A stretch of 53,570 nt of DNA from assembly GCA_024741835.1 (NCBI GenBank), contig JAENRP010000266.1, forward strand, positions 9,578-63,147, given 5' to 3'. The DNA is from Diplocarpon mali. Its lineage: Eukaryota; Ascomycota; Leotiomycetes; Helotiales; Drepanopezizaceae. A program made the position numbers and the translations under genes. Below are positions 37,316-49,650 of the stretch, one piece after another. The stretch's first letter is position 1. Every line of letters begins with the position of its first letter. The notes under the pieces are model-generated. The model saw nothing but the letters and a program-made list of their open reading frames with translations. It was not told the origin of the DNA and ran no database searches.

Positions 37316-37513
37316 TATAGTACAGTCGGCTGGAGGGCCTTTATTAGGTCGCTTAGGAGGCTCGCAAAAGTAAGAGAAGATAATTGATTATATTATTATC
37401 TAGTATATATATAGTAAGAAGACTTCGGAAAGAAAAGGGAGAGTCTATGACTTAGCAGGAGTCACGTAGAGGGTCTCCAGAATAAGTGGAGACTCCGCCC
37501 ATTCTGCACGACA
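37316..37513 (-). repeat. C1 5' LTR
   Basis: These 198 bp pair with 14135-14332. On the minus strand it begins TGTCGTGCAGAATGGGCGG and so keeps its TG end. It is followed on the plus strand by the ACTTC duplication (37514-37518) and then by copy A sequence. Confidence 0.88.
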
Positions 37514-38405
37514 ACTTCGAAATTCAAAAGGGCTTAAAGAACGTTTAAAATCCGAGTCAATCTTAAAGTGACTAGGACGAGTTTGAAAAGATTCAAATAA
37601 AGGGTTAGTAAAAAGTTTAAAATTGTTATTATTTATAGTATTTTCTAATATCGATATTGAAAAAGTAGATAGCGGCCTTAAGTTATTTAAGGACGTCTTT
37701 TTATCCTCTTACTTATAGGCTAGGCCTAAGAGTAGAATTCCGGATTCTGCTAAAAGTTTAATCTAAGTTTGTTAAGAGATATTAAGTAGGTGCTAAATAG
37801 CTAATAGAAGCGTTGCAACTAATTGCAATAAGATAAGGTTTACCTAATTAAAGACTAATTTCTAAAATAAGGTTTATATCTAAGATTCTTCTTAGCCTCT
37901 AGGCTAATTCCTATTAGTCTTTAGAATAAAGGGGTCTCTAAAGACAATTCTAAGGCAATTTTTAAAGTTCTATTAAGCTAAAGCGGTTGAATTATTAGAT
38001 TCGGATTTCTAAAGATTCTAAGGAGGCACTTCTAATTAGAGTTTGCGCTTAGTATTACTTAAGTACTCGAAACTACTGCTATTTAAGATTGCTATTATAG
38101 GGTTTATTAAACTTTTCATACTAAAAAGCCGAAAATTCCAAGAATCTTAGAGTTAAGGAAGAAAATAGGGGTTTTTAAAGCAAAGCTGAAAAGGGAAAAT
38201 CTAAGGTTATTAATAGTTGCTAAACGAAAATCAATAGTTCTAAGTAATTAAGCGATTAAGGATAAGGGTTTTAAAGTTAATTAAAATGCTATAAGTGTTT
38301 CAAAGACGTATTTCAAAGGCCGGTCTCTTATCTACAAACTAAGAGATCGATAAGGTTATATAAGGATAGAAATCTTAAGAAATCGGTCCCTGCGTAGGTC
38401 ACTAA
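37514..38405 (-). pseudogene. Giant element copy A: gag N-terminus and 5' leader
   Basis: This is the part of copy A lying upstream (minus strand) of the C1 insertion. It matches 30981-31873 of copy B throughout, including the palindrome at 37711-37733 and the primer-binding-like segment next to the LTR. Together with 1-14134 it shows that C1 landed in the N-terminal part of gag. Confidence 0.82.
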
Positions 38406-38651
38406 TATAAAATAGAAGGGAGATAATATAAGAATAGGCCTAAGGGAAGACCTAAAAACAAGAGGAGGAAGCACTATAAGCGGGCTCTCCTAGATAAGAT
38501 ATTAGGAATAAGTCCTAAGTATAGGGTATATTCAGTACTTATAGCAACGCGCGCTATCTCTATATATAAAAGATGGCCCTTTTATCCTCCCGCCGTCCTG
38601 CGCCGATTATATAATATATATTACGAGACCTATCTATCTCAGGTCTCCATA
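38406..38651 (-). repeat. Copy A 5' LTR
   Basis: These 246 bp match the two copy B LTRs with one length difference. The plus-strand end GGTCTCCATA corresponds to GGTCTCCACA. The four bases after it are TTAT. The partner LTR and its duplication lie left of the window, so the TSD cannot be confirmed. Confidence 0.8.
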
Positions 38652-41600
38652 TTATCTTAATAGTAATTAATAAAAGGCTATAGCTTTAAATTAATATACT
38701 TATTTATGATCTTTATTTAACTATTAGTCTCCTTATAGTATACTATAAAGAGTTTAATCTTAATACTAATAATATAGTAGAACTCTCTTTAAAATAAGAA
38801 GACGAATTAAGGGCCTTGGTCTAAGATAATTGTCTTTAAAGTATAGCCGAATTGATATATCTATTAAATGAATAATCGGGCAGTTCCTTAAGCGTCAATA
38901 TCTTTTTAATAAGGGATTGTAATAGCGCTCTTACTAAGTCGGTTTATAAAAACCAGGATTCGATCAAAACTGTGCTTATTAGGAGGGAAGTCCTTAAAAT
39001 CTATATATAAGTACTATATAGGATAATTAGGAATAGGAAGGGGCTATAAAAGGCCTTATTATTTAATTGTCTTCGAATGCGAGAATTAATAAGGTCTGCA
39101 GTTTGCAATGAATCTTTTATAGTCTAAACCTATCCCGACCTAATAGTACTTAAGAGTAAGAAGCTAATAGGTCTTTAAGCCATTAGGGTGCGCGCTTAAA
39201 GGTTGGTTATAAGCTTCTTGAATTAGATAAGTGTATAAAGGAGTATTATAGTATATGCAAAGACGCTCCTTAAAGTAAAGCAATCTATCTTTTAAAAAGT
39301 AGTTTTTAAAGAGGTCGGCGCAGATCTTTTAAAAGGATTTGCAATTATTTTAATAAATCTTTTCAATTAAATTAAAGGAATCCTTAAGTTGATTTAAGGT
39401 CGAATTAAGAGCGTTAGTTGATATTAGGGCAAAGGTGCCTTTAGTAGATTCGGCGAGAAATTTTTCAGCCAGTTCGGTATTAATTCAAGGGTCTAACTGG
39501 GCTAGGGAAATTAGAACCTAAGATCGGCTATCTAGCTTCACTTATTTATAAACCGGCATATTCTACTCTCGGCAGCTAAGAATATCAGCCTTCTAATTAT
39601 CTTTACTAAAAGTATATACGATTCGAAAATTGAAGTTAAATAGAAATTCTATCTATCGGTACTATTTTATAATTAAAACCTTAATAGTTATAAAGTACTT
39701 AAGGGAGCAGTAATCTGAGTAAATATCAACTCGCTCTTTAAGTGATATAAGCTTAGGTCTCTATTTATAGCAAGATTTAATAATAGCAAAGAGTTCCTTA
39801 TTATATATTTCCTAGTTAGGTTCATAGCTAAAGAGTATATACGAATAAAAGCCAATTAGGTACTATTGCTTATCAAAGTATTACTAAGAAAGTACTCTAG
39901 CGATAATACTATTAGAAGCATTAGTTTCTAGCTTTATAAGCAAGTTAAGGTTAAAATAGTAAACCTGCTAAATCGAAAGCAACTGCTTGCGAAGCTCTTT
40001 AAAAGCGATTTAGCACTCTTCTATCCAATTCTAAGGTACTATCGGTTAGGTTAGAATAGAAAAGGGTTTGGCAATTAGTTTAAAGTTGCAAATAAATTAT
40101 TAATAGAACCTTTAAAATCCTAAGTAGGACTTCACTTTAGTAATAATTTTTAAATACTTTTAATTATATAATAGTTCGACCTTTTTAAGGTCTAGTTCGA
40201 TCCTAGTTATTATTAAAACATATTTAAAATATTAAGTATAAGTAATATAGAACTCGCACTTTTTAATATCCGCTTAAAGGCTAGCCTTTAAAAGTCGTTT
40301 TAGAACCTTTTCGATATAACCTTAGTACTCTTTAATATTCTTAAAGTAAATCAAAATATTATTTAAATATACTATATAAAAATCATTTAAGTAATTTAAA
40401 AGAACGTTATTCATATACTGCTAATAAGTATTAGGTCTATTATAAAGGCCGAATAGGAGAACCTTATATTTATAGGATCTATACCTTATTTGAAAGGTAG
40501 TATATTCCTCTAATTTAGGATTCATTTGTATTCGATTAAAAGCGGCTCGAATATCTAGTTTTATAAAAATCTTAGCTTTAGATACTCGCCTTAAAAGCTT
40601 ATTTATCCTTAGAATCAGGTAAGCGTCCTTCCGAGTTAATACGTTTAACTTCTAATAGTCTATGCAAAATCGGAGGCTACCATCGGCCTTCTTTATAAAT
40701 AGCACTAGCGAAGCAAAGGGGCTAATACTTATTTTAATAAAGCCTTTGTCTAAATTCTTAAATAAGTACTCCTTTATAACCTTAAGCTCTTTAGTAGATT
40801 GATAGTAAAGGGGCGAATAGGCATTAGGCAAGGGCCCTTTTAACTATATCTTATAATTATAGTACTAATAGGAAAGGAGGGTATCTATATCCCTTTTTAA
40901 GAAGGCTTATCTTAAAGATCGGTACTATTTTAAAAGTCGATTGTTAATTAGCTTTTTAATATTAGGATTCTTAAGCTTATATCTTTCCTTTAAAATCCTA
41001 TCCACTTTATAAATACTGATTTAAAAGAACTCAGTCTCCTTACGCTTTATATTATAATAAAAGGCGTTAGCGCTGATTTCGTAAATAGGAACCGCAGCTT
41101 TGGGGCATTTGCGAAATAATCGATTTATATTAGACTATTTTCTTAGATCTGGTTTAATTATAAGCAAAGGCACTAGCCTAGTAATAGTAATAGGGATCTT
41201 GCGCTTAGCTAAGACTATTAAATTAATATAAGACTATCTTCTATTAATCTATTAAGCTTTATCTATAGCTATTTCCTATTCTTTGCGATTAACATTAGCT
41301 TAATGATCAGATCGGATCCGAAGTCCTTTAAAAGGGAGAAGATAAATGATAATTTCCTTTGCAAATTAGGGAGATAAGGGGTAATACAAAGGCTATATAA
41401 ATCGGTTTTCCTTTAGATTAAGTTTAAGTCGGAATCAGCGTATCCATTTAATTCTAATAATAGCATTACGCTAGCCTAGGTTAAGAATAACCTAAGGGCA
41501 ATTATAAATACGCCTTTTATTAATTGTTAAATGAAAGTGCATATAGTATATAGCTTATACGCAAATGGTATTTTAAAATCTATAAATAGGAATAAGGGCT

Positions 41601-43149
41601 AAAAGAGGAAGAATTTTAAAGCTAATCGCTTTCGAAAGATATATAAAAAGGGAACGATTTAAAAATAAGTAACTAAAGGCTTTAGTATCTACTAAAGCTA
41701 ATAATAATACTCTAAGTCCATTTATACTAATAGTATAAGAGGTTAGGAATTGCTTCCCTCTTATTAAAGAGTTAAGATCTAGCTTTAATAAGTCGTACTT
41801 TTATAAGCTTAAGTAAGAGTCTTTTCCTAAGCCTCTTTATTTTTCTAATCTTCCTTTATTTTAATCCTATTCTTAATTAAGTCTAGAGTTAGATTAGCTT
41901 CCTTTATATCTTCTAAGGTATTAATCTTACTTATAAAAGGATACTTAGTCTTATAATAACCCGTTTTACTATAGGTTTAGTAGGTAGCTTGCTTAAGAGG
42001 TAAAGTAAAAGAACTAGCCTTAGCTAGCGTATTTTAGTAAAAAGGGGTAATCGGCTTTAAGGCTAGTAACTTAGAAACTCGGGTAGTACTTCCAGCGCTT
42101 AAACTGCAAGCGGTCTTATTAAAGAGCGAACCGGATATCTTCCGGTATAATACCAAGGTTGCCTTGCTTTTAATCGAAGGGTTAAGAAGTTAATTACTTT
42201 AGCATTCGGCATCAAAGGCGTTTAATTAGTTAATTATAATAATATAGTCCTTCCTTTAAAAGGCCTTAGCTAAGGCGTAGGTAGCTTTAAGCTAAGGGGT
42301 AATCTTATTCTATATAAAGAAGAACTACTCAGATCTTAAGACCTCTCTTTAAATTGTAGCTAATTAGAATCGGGCCTGAAATTAAAGGAAAGTTTCTTTA
42401 GAATAACCGGCTTCTCCTATATAGAGGTAATAGAAAGTAGATCGAAATAGGTCTACCTTTTAGCTAGTTAAAAAGTAACTACTTAACAGTTCTACTATTT
42501 CTTAATAGTTTCAAAAGGGGTTAGTCTTTAAAAGGTACTAGGGTTTAAGGTACGTTTAGGCTTATCCTATAGTAGATCTTTAAATAAGGGCTTAGTAAGC
42601 TCGCTTATTCGGATATAAGTCGGCATTAACTTATAATTAGTCTTAGACTAAAGCTAACTACTACTTATATATTAAAGAGGTCTTATTATTAAAGGGGGTG
42701 ATCTTTTCAATTAGTTGAATTTTCGTCTATTTCGCCTTTATATCGAATTTTAAAGGAGGCTAGGTCTCGCTTTATTAAAGGTAAGTGGATTCTTACTTAA
42801 TAGTCTAATATATGCACTAAGCCGTCTCTTAGCTTTAATAAGCTAAGGTCTCTAGGCCTAAGATAGCCTAGGCAATTCTAATAATCTTATTTTACAATTA
42901 TTAATTAAATTGATCTTAGTATTATAAGGATTCCTTTAAACCTAAGACTGTTTTTTATAAGACATTTAAGTTCGAAAAGTCTTATTTATCTTAATTGGCT
43001 TAGCTATAGCATTATTATCTCTTGCCCTTAATAGCAAAGGAAGGTCCAGCCCTAGGGGCTAGGGTAAAGGTACTCCTTATAGAAGCTGCTTCCCCAAACG
43101 AACCGGGTACATTCTATATTTGCTAACTTCTAGCTAATAGGGAATTCAT
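38652..43149 (-). pseudogene. Ty3/Gypsy element G gag-pol, truncated in integrase
   Basis: The frame starts near an ATG at 43149 (MNSLLARS) and runs left through gag, protease, RT, RNase H and integrase. RT shows IVYLNNILIYF at about 40345-40385, which is YLDDILIYS with RIP changes. RNase H ends with GKDN-KADILS near 39560-39600. The integrase core reads IDFKDFP, ILDQGP-F and TNS-IKIINKYI, placing D, D and E. The frame breaks at 38652, just after a NYYQD-like peptide, where copy A was inserted. The missing C-terminal part should lie left of the window. No dispersed palindrome was seen in it. Confidence 0.78.
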
Positions 43150-43653
43150 TTTACCGATTTTGGTTTTAGTAATGATTCGGTTAAAAAGGGGTTCTATAGA
43201 AAAAGGGTTCTAGTAGCGTAGTGCTCTCTTAACTTCTGCCTATAGCACTTCTATAAAAGGAGTAATTGAGAAAATCCAACTAATAAAAGCGTTCCTTAAT
43301 TATACTAATTAATAAGCTATACTTAAGCTCTTAGTTTATTTAAGAGATCTTTAGGATCTTGATTCTATCGAAAGTCGAAATAACTACAAATCGATTTTCA
43401 AAAGAGGTAGGATATTATTAAAAGCTATCCTTAGTAAAAAAGAACTTCTTTATTTAATATAATAATATAGAACTACCGAAGTGCGAGATCAAGTATAGTA
43501 GTAAGAAGTAGTGCAAAAGGCGTATTCTATAGGTCTAATACAAAAGAAACAAAGAAGTTGGAGAGCCCTCCCTATAGGAAAGCCCTTCTCCCTTATATAT
43601 ATAAGCAGCTTAAGGCTCTTTGCCCGTTTATGTAATATTATATAAGAATATGC
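43150..43653 (-). other. Element G leader and probable 5' LTR
   Basis: No long frame is present. On the minus strand, between about 43640 and 43460, the segment starts TATAATATTACATAAACGG and contains a CTTATATATATAAGG TATA-like box near 43590. It ends in TATTATTATA, which would give TGTAATA...TATTACA ends before RIP. The partner LTR is not in the window, so these limits are a guess. C2 was inserted just outside the proposed LTR. Confidence 0.4.
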
Positions 43654-43658
43654 TTTTG
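43654..43658. repeat. Target-site duplication of Copia C2 (left)
   Basis: TTTTG precedes the left C2 LTR and is repeated at 49846-49850 after the right LTR. Confidence 0.88.
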
Positions 43659-43853
43659 TATTGAGCTTAAGTGAGTCGGCGCAATAGGTAAGGGAAACTT
43701 CTAAAGGTCGATAGTCGATATATTAGTAAGAGTTAAGGAAGGAAGGTTACCCCTTTCTTTCCTATAGCTATATATATATTAATATCCTACTAATTAAGTA
43801 ATAGGGTTATATAATAATATATTAGAGTAATAGCTATATCACTTATCTTAATA
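43659..43853 (-). repeat. C2 3' LTR
   Basis: These 195 bp pair with 49651-49845. The ends TATTGAG...CTTAATA correspond to TGTTGAG...CTCAACA, with 7-bp inverted termini. It has many C-to-T changes relative to its partner. Confidence 0.88.
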
Positions 43854-44150
43854 CTCCTACTTAGACCTTACTCCGATTGACCTGCAATTAGGAAAATAAC
43901 AACTATCCTTTTGCGCTAATCTAACTCTTAGGTATCTCTTTAAATTAAAAACAATTAATTAATAATAACCTTTATTAAAATCACTAAACTCTACTTATAA
44001 GGTAGGACTAGGAGTCAATTTTCCTAAAAGCGTTCTTTTATAAGACTATATAACTTAACTTGCGGTCTAGGCCTAGGAGTCGATCTAAAGAAAAACTTTC
44101 CTTTATAAGACTATATAACCTAACTCGCAAGGCGGGCCTAGGAGTCGTCC
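43854..44150 (-). other. C2 3' untranslated region with three palindromes at 65-bp spacing
   Basis: This lies between the pol stop and the 3' LTR. Three palindromes end in AGGAGTC at 44010, 44075 and 44140, exactly 65 bp apart. They are embedded in a repeated unit containing TTTATAAGACTATATAAC. 65 is not a multiple of three, which fits a non-coding position. Confidence 0.7.
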
Positions 44151-47100
44151 TTAAGCCTAATAAGCCTTTACTATCTTTTGCAATCCTAGTATATCTTTAA
44201 ATACTTTAAACTTTACAACTATCTTTAATAGCTTTATAAATCCATCTACTACTATTTAATTAGTTAGGATATAAGTAATTGATAACTTATTTTTTATAAT
44301 AAGGTTGCAGATAAAGTAATAAGCAATATTAATATATTTCGATCGCTTATATAAGTATGTATTCTTTATAAGTGCGATCGCCTTTGTATTATCTATTTAA
44401 AGATTAATATAGTTCCTATCTCATTTAATATACTTAGTAAAACTTATATCTTTTAGAACTTAGGCGATCTATAATCCTTACTTATAATTTAATAATATTA
44501 ATATATATTCGGCCTTAGTGCTTGCGGTAGCTATTGATTTCTACTTCCTACTTCCCTATGATATAGGTCTACTATATAGTACTACTACGCTTTTAGATAT
44601 ACTTTTCTAACCTTTTATATTTGCCTAATTGGAATCGGTATATACCTTAAGCTTTATACTTATATATTTCATTAGTCTATATCTTACCTTTTATATAATT
44701 ATTAATTAAAGGTACCTTTTAAGTCGCTTAACTGCATTCTTATATTAAATCGTTAGATCCTTTAAGTTCTGACTAAGTTGCTTAATAATAAAGGCGATAT
44801 CTGGTCTTATATATACTATAGTATATATAATCGCTCTAATATCCTATTAATACTTCTTCAAATCTTTTCTCTACTTATTTTCATTAGTAGGCTCTAACTT
44901 ATTATACTTTCCCTTAATTAGAATACGCTTTAGCTTAAAGTTAGGAGTATAAGTAGAGAGTCCTATTTAGTCTAGGATCTTTTTAATATACTGCTCTTAA
45001 TCTAACTATAGTTCTTAAGTAGAGCAGTTCTTTATAACGCAGATATTAAGGATCTTATAAATTCCCCTTAGATCCTTAGTATTAAAACATTTCCAAATTA
45101 TTATAAAGATCCAATCTAATTAAATAGTTGTTTTCGCAGCTATAGCAATATTATTAATATATAATAGCAATTTGATTCTACGCTTAATATAAGTAAATAG
45201 ACAAGGGTTAGCTAAGCTTTAAACAAATCCTATTTTTACTAAAGTAGAGCTATATAAGAGGTTCTAATTATAGGCTGATTATTTAAGCCTATAGATATTG
45301 CAAAGTATATAAAGAGAGTGGCTAGCATATATAGAATACTGTTAAGTTAAGAGAGAAAAATCCGTTCCTTTATAATCGCTTTAGTAAATGCATTTTTAAT
45401 ATTGTACTATTTGCATTTAAGGTCCTTAGCGATTACTATTACTATAAATATATAAAGGGTATTTATATAAACTATTAGCGCGAATGTATTAAAGTAGTCT
45501 TCTCTATACTATTAGGAGAAGCCCTTAGCTATAAGCCTTGCCTTATAATATTCTAAGATCCTATCTATATATATCTTAATTATAAAGACCTACTTTATTA
45601 AAACTAGGTTTACGTCCTATAGCATTAGTTCCTTTATCTATATGCCATTTGCAATAAAAGAACTTATCTCTTCTTAAATTACCTTATTCTATACTACTCT
45701 ATTCTCTAGATCATTAATAGCTTTATTATATATCTTTAAAAGAGATATTTTCATTATTCCCTTAGCGGCTAAGAATATATTATCTTTATTAAAGCTCTAT
45801 TAAAGTTTAAGCTTATAGATCCTATGTGCTATTATAGCTTAAATACACTTAGACTTGCGTTCGTCTAAAGTATCTTCTAATTCTAAGTCTCTATTCCTCT
45901 TTAAAGGCGTAGGTTTAACTATAGGTTCTATAAGCTTATTATTTAAGGAACCGCTTTTTAATAGTAGAGGCTTATTATTACTTATACCTATTTTAAGAAT
46001 ATCCTTTACTATAAGTGCTTTAATTAAAGGGATAATAATATTAAAGTTATTTTATACTTTAAGCAGTTTGCAAATGATAGGAATAGTCTATTCGGCCTTT
46101 AGGCGATTAATAGGTCGTCGATTAGCAAGTACGCTTAATATGCTTAAGCTAAGAGAAAGGGGTTATTAATTCGGCTTAATAGTATTACTATTAAGTGGTA
46201 TACCTTGCGAATCTTTAAGTATATAGAGCTTTAAGGATAGCTCTCCCTTATTTTAAGATTCGTCGAACTTAACTATTAAGGATATAATTACTTACCTTAG
46301 ATCTAGCGTATATACTATCTATTACTTTATTATCTATTTAATATATCTAATAAATATATACTCTTTACTTTAATCTATTAGCTTCTTACTCTTTATACCT
46401 ATAGGCTAAGACTTTAGGCTAATATAAGAGTAGCAGACGCTTCTAAAGATATAAATATAGTCTAAGCTTAATTTCTATCTAAAATATGCCTTATATAGTA
46501 ATATTTAAATACTATTAACTATTAATCTACTACCTATTCTATTTTATAAGTATACATTTGCCTTAACCGTAAGGTCTTAGAATTCTAATAGTAGGTTAGC
46601 ATCTTATAATAGAATACAATAGTTAGTCTCTACTTACTAAATGCTTTACTTAGCAATGCCATTCTAATAGGAACCTTTATATATTATAATTAGTTTATAG
46701 CAAACTCCTTATTTTACCTATTTATTAAGCTTTGCCTTAATCTCTAATATATTATTAAACCTAATAGCTATTAGCTTTAATTAGATCCAGCGTTCTTCTA
46801 TTACTTTCTAAGTTTCCAGCTTTTCTATAAGCTTAGATTTAGTCTTAGTGCAAATAGTCCATATCTATTAAATAGAGTTATCTACTATTTAAGAAAACCA
46901 ATTATTTCCTTTAATTAAAGTTGTAAATAGTCTAGCAATATTAATAGATATTAGCGCTAGTATCGAATCTTTTTATAAACTAAGCTTAATTTGCGTCCGA
47001 TTTTGAAGTTTTATTAATTTGCAAATTCGGTATACTAGGCGATCCTTTAATACTTAGATCTTCTATTTTAAAGTTAAGACCTTATATAAGCCCTTTAATT

Positions 47101-49270
47101 TCTCTAGCCTTAAATGCGCGAATCTTCTATATATTAGCTAATACCTTAATAGGCTTTCGGCTTCTAATAGCTTTAGTAGTCTATTATTAGTTAATACTTT
47201 ATTATTAGCAGCTAGAAAGGACTAGTAATAGCAGTTTAAGGTTTTACTATTTTCCAATTGCAAGCCTAGCTTAAGAGTCATTTTTAATAAAACCGCAAGA
47301 TCTACTCGCAGTCCTAGCTTAAGAGTCGATTTCCTAGAAATAGCAAGATCTACTTATAGTCTTAGCTTAAAAGTCGTTTCTAATAAATTCGCGAATTTCA
47401 CTTACGGTCTTAGCCTAAGAGTTATTTCTATAAATTTTACTTATAATCCTAGCCTAAGAGTTATTATTAGCAAATCTATAAAATCTACTTATAATCTTAG
47501 CTTAAGAGTTATTTCTATTAAATTTATTTATAATCCTAGCTTAAGAGTCATCTTTAAAGACACCTTATAATCTACCTATAGTCTTAGCTTAAGAGTCATT
47601 TTTACAAATTTCACTTGCAATCCTAGCTTAAGAGTCTATTTATTCTCCTTATCCTCGCTTAATTATATTAAAGTAAAGAGTGCACTTTCCTTAAAGGAAT
47701 CTACTTATAAGTCTAGCCTAAAAGTCAATTTCTATAATATTACCTTTAAAATAATATAAAGTCTATCTTTGATTTTAACCTTAAAGATCACTTTATAATT
47801 ATTATTTATAAACTATATAAATTGATTATTAAGAACTCCTATATAATTCAACTCTATATAGATCTTATGATTAAATAAAAAATTAATACCTAAGCTAAGT
47901 ATAAGAAGAATATTTTATAAAAGGAAAGAAATACTAATAATATTTATCTCTACTATACTTATCAAGTCTATATATAACCTTTTACTATTAACTTTAATAA
48001 AGTGCCTTTTTATTTTAATAAGCAAGCCTTTAAATAGGTAGGGTTTATTAATCATATATACTATATAATTAGTATTACTATACCAATTAGATTCAAAGAT
48101 CTTATAAAGATCGGCTTTTAAAATATAAGTATCTTTATTATAATTATCATTTAAATTATTAGAAGTAGATTTAAGTTTAAATAACCTACTATTATTATTA
48201 AAGGTATTTATTAAAGTTTTGATTAAATAGCCTTTTCCTTTGCCTTTCCTTAGTAGTTGCGGCCTTTAATAAGATAAGGGCAGTTTGCTTCTTAACTTTT
48301 GCTTCGATTGCTTTTTAATATTAAAGCTAGTAACTATATCGATCAATTACCTTCTAACTTTATAATTAGTAATATTATAAGTACTATTATAGAAGTAGTA
48401 TCCCTAATAAGCTTAAGGGCTTATCCTGCGCTCCTTCCTCTTCTTAAGCTTATTATTACCTTATAATATAGCATTTGCCGATTTAAAGCGTCCTTTAAGG
48501 TCTTACTTAACAGTTTAAAGGAGGTCGATCTTCTTATAGATCTTAAGGTTAGATTAGATAAGAAAAGATTATTTTATAATAGCAAACTTAAGAGGGAGGC
48601 TATTAAGTAAAAAACTAAAAAACTGAGTTTCCTTAAAAGTCATAGCTATCCTAAGATCTACAGCTTTTACTTTCCTCTTTACTTTATATAGTATAGATTA
48701 GGCAGAGTCTATATTTATATCTATATCCTTACTATCTTTATCTTTTCTATATTAAAATAAAGTAATCTACTATAATAGATGCTAAGTGTTAAAGGTAGTT
48801 ATTTAAGAGTATTTTACTTTTAAAGTATCTTATCTTATCTTTATATTATTATAAACTCGAATAAATCTTAGTCTTTATCGCTTAAACCTCTATTAATCTT
48901 AAGCTTGCATTTAGCTAAGGCCAGCCTATACTCCTTCTCCTTTTCTATATTTAAAATCTGCCTTTAGGATTCTCGGTTATTATCTACTAAAGCTCTTAAG
49001 CTAAGCTTATTTAATATATTTGGCAAATCCTTAGCAATTGTATTAGCTATTAAAGTAGAAGTAAACGAATCGGTAGAAGGAGTATAAAGGGCTATTTTTA
49101 CGTATTTAATAAGTGTCTTTTAAATCGCCATTTTAATACCTTTGCTCTTAAAGTAAAGCTTTAAATTATCGAACTATTATTGCCAGTTCTTTCGAAAGAG
49201 TTAAAGGTCTTTAAGTCTAGTGTTTCAATCGGAATTAGAAGCTATTGCCGTTTCAAATAGAATTATATTA
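44151..49270 (-). pseudogene. C2 gag-pol (gag, protease, integrase, RT, RNase H)
   Basis: The start near 49270 is uncertain because no intact ATG is visible. Right to left: gag (LFRKNWQ..FDNLKLYFKSKG near 49150, then a basic region); a protease-like segment near 48050-48090; the palindrome array; a GAG-pre-integrase motif reading YRRFAHLRLEKLKGLYKV near 47100; integrase to about 46200 with GNNWF and a QNGIAK-type catalytic Glu region; RT with LLYINNIAIAAKTT near 45150, which is YVDD changed to YINN; and RNase H with ASTKAEYI near 44540. It ends at a TAA at 44151. The plus frame at 45855-46169 is a shadow. Stops are RIP-type. Confidence 0.78.
47256..47727 (-). repeat. In-frame tandem array of palindrome units in C2
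   Basis: Nine units lie between 47256 and 47637, and a tenth at 47703-47727. The unit ends (GAGTC-type) fall at 47280, 47328, 47376, 47424, 47463, 47511, 47550, 47598 and 47637. The spacings are therefore 48, 48, 48, 39, 48, 39, 48 and 39, then 90 to the tenth. All are multiples of three. On the minus strand each unit reads roughly TLKLGLQVD followed by 4 or 7 linker residues. The array sits between the protease and GAG-pre-integrase segments of the polyprotein. It is not CRISPR: spacers are short, similar to each other and in frame. Confidence 0.85.
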
Positions 49271-49650
49271 AAATCAAATAAATTAAATAGTTAAAGGCAC
49301 TCCTTTTATCGAAAAGTCGAAATGATTAAATAGCAGGTATTATAAAAGTATTAAATAGGGAGGAAGTCCTCTTATTAAAAAGGGTTTTTAGGCTATAACG
49401 CAGGGAATCATACCTCTTATAAAACATAGTAAAGTAAGGAATTATACCTCTTATAGTACTAAAGGGGTTATAAAGCAAGGAATCACACCTCTTACAATAT
49501 AGGTTAGCTGAATAGGGAATTATACCTCCTATTCGCCGATTGCTCGCCTCTTACTATAAGTCTTATTCAACTTCCTACTAACAGTTGCAGTATAAGTGCT
49601 TTCTAAAGGAAGTTAATAATCTATTATCGGTCTAGCTAAGGCTTATAACC
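49271..49650 (-). other. C2 leader with tandem repeats and half-tRNA-iMet-type primer site
   Basis: At 49640-49650, directly inside the 5' LTR, the minus strand reads GGTTATAAGCC, which is GGTTATGAGCC with one RIP change. That is complementary to the initiator tRNA-Met anticodon arm. Four imperfect units starting GGAAT(C/T)A(T/C)ACCTC lie at 49404, 49438, 49479 and 49516. No frame crosses the region. Confidence 0.65.

Larger units (their letters stand above)
14135..37513 (-). mobile_element. Ty1/Copia retrotransposon C1, interrupted by giant element copy B
   Basis: The element has two 198-bp LTRs (14135-14332 and 37316-37513) and perfect 5-bp duplications. Its internal frame reads gag-protease-integrase-RT-RNase H on the minus strand. 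Removing copy B (16341-32118) and one ATAG leaves about 7.6 kb. The RNase H frame then joins cleanly from a TLQYL-like peptide on the right piece to a YSIYFLRIAYS-like peptide on the left piece. No copy of the dispersed palindrome was seen in its own sequence. Confidence 0.88.

Noticed and set aside
45855..46169. Plus-strand ORF of 104 codons
   Set aside because: It is antisense to the C2 integrase-RT linker, whose minus frame is continuous with recognised domains.
47256..47637. CRISPR-like array
   Set aside because: The context is eukaryotic retroelement coding sequence; the spacers are 14-23 bp, similar to each other and in frame.
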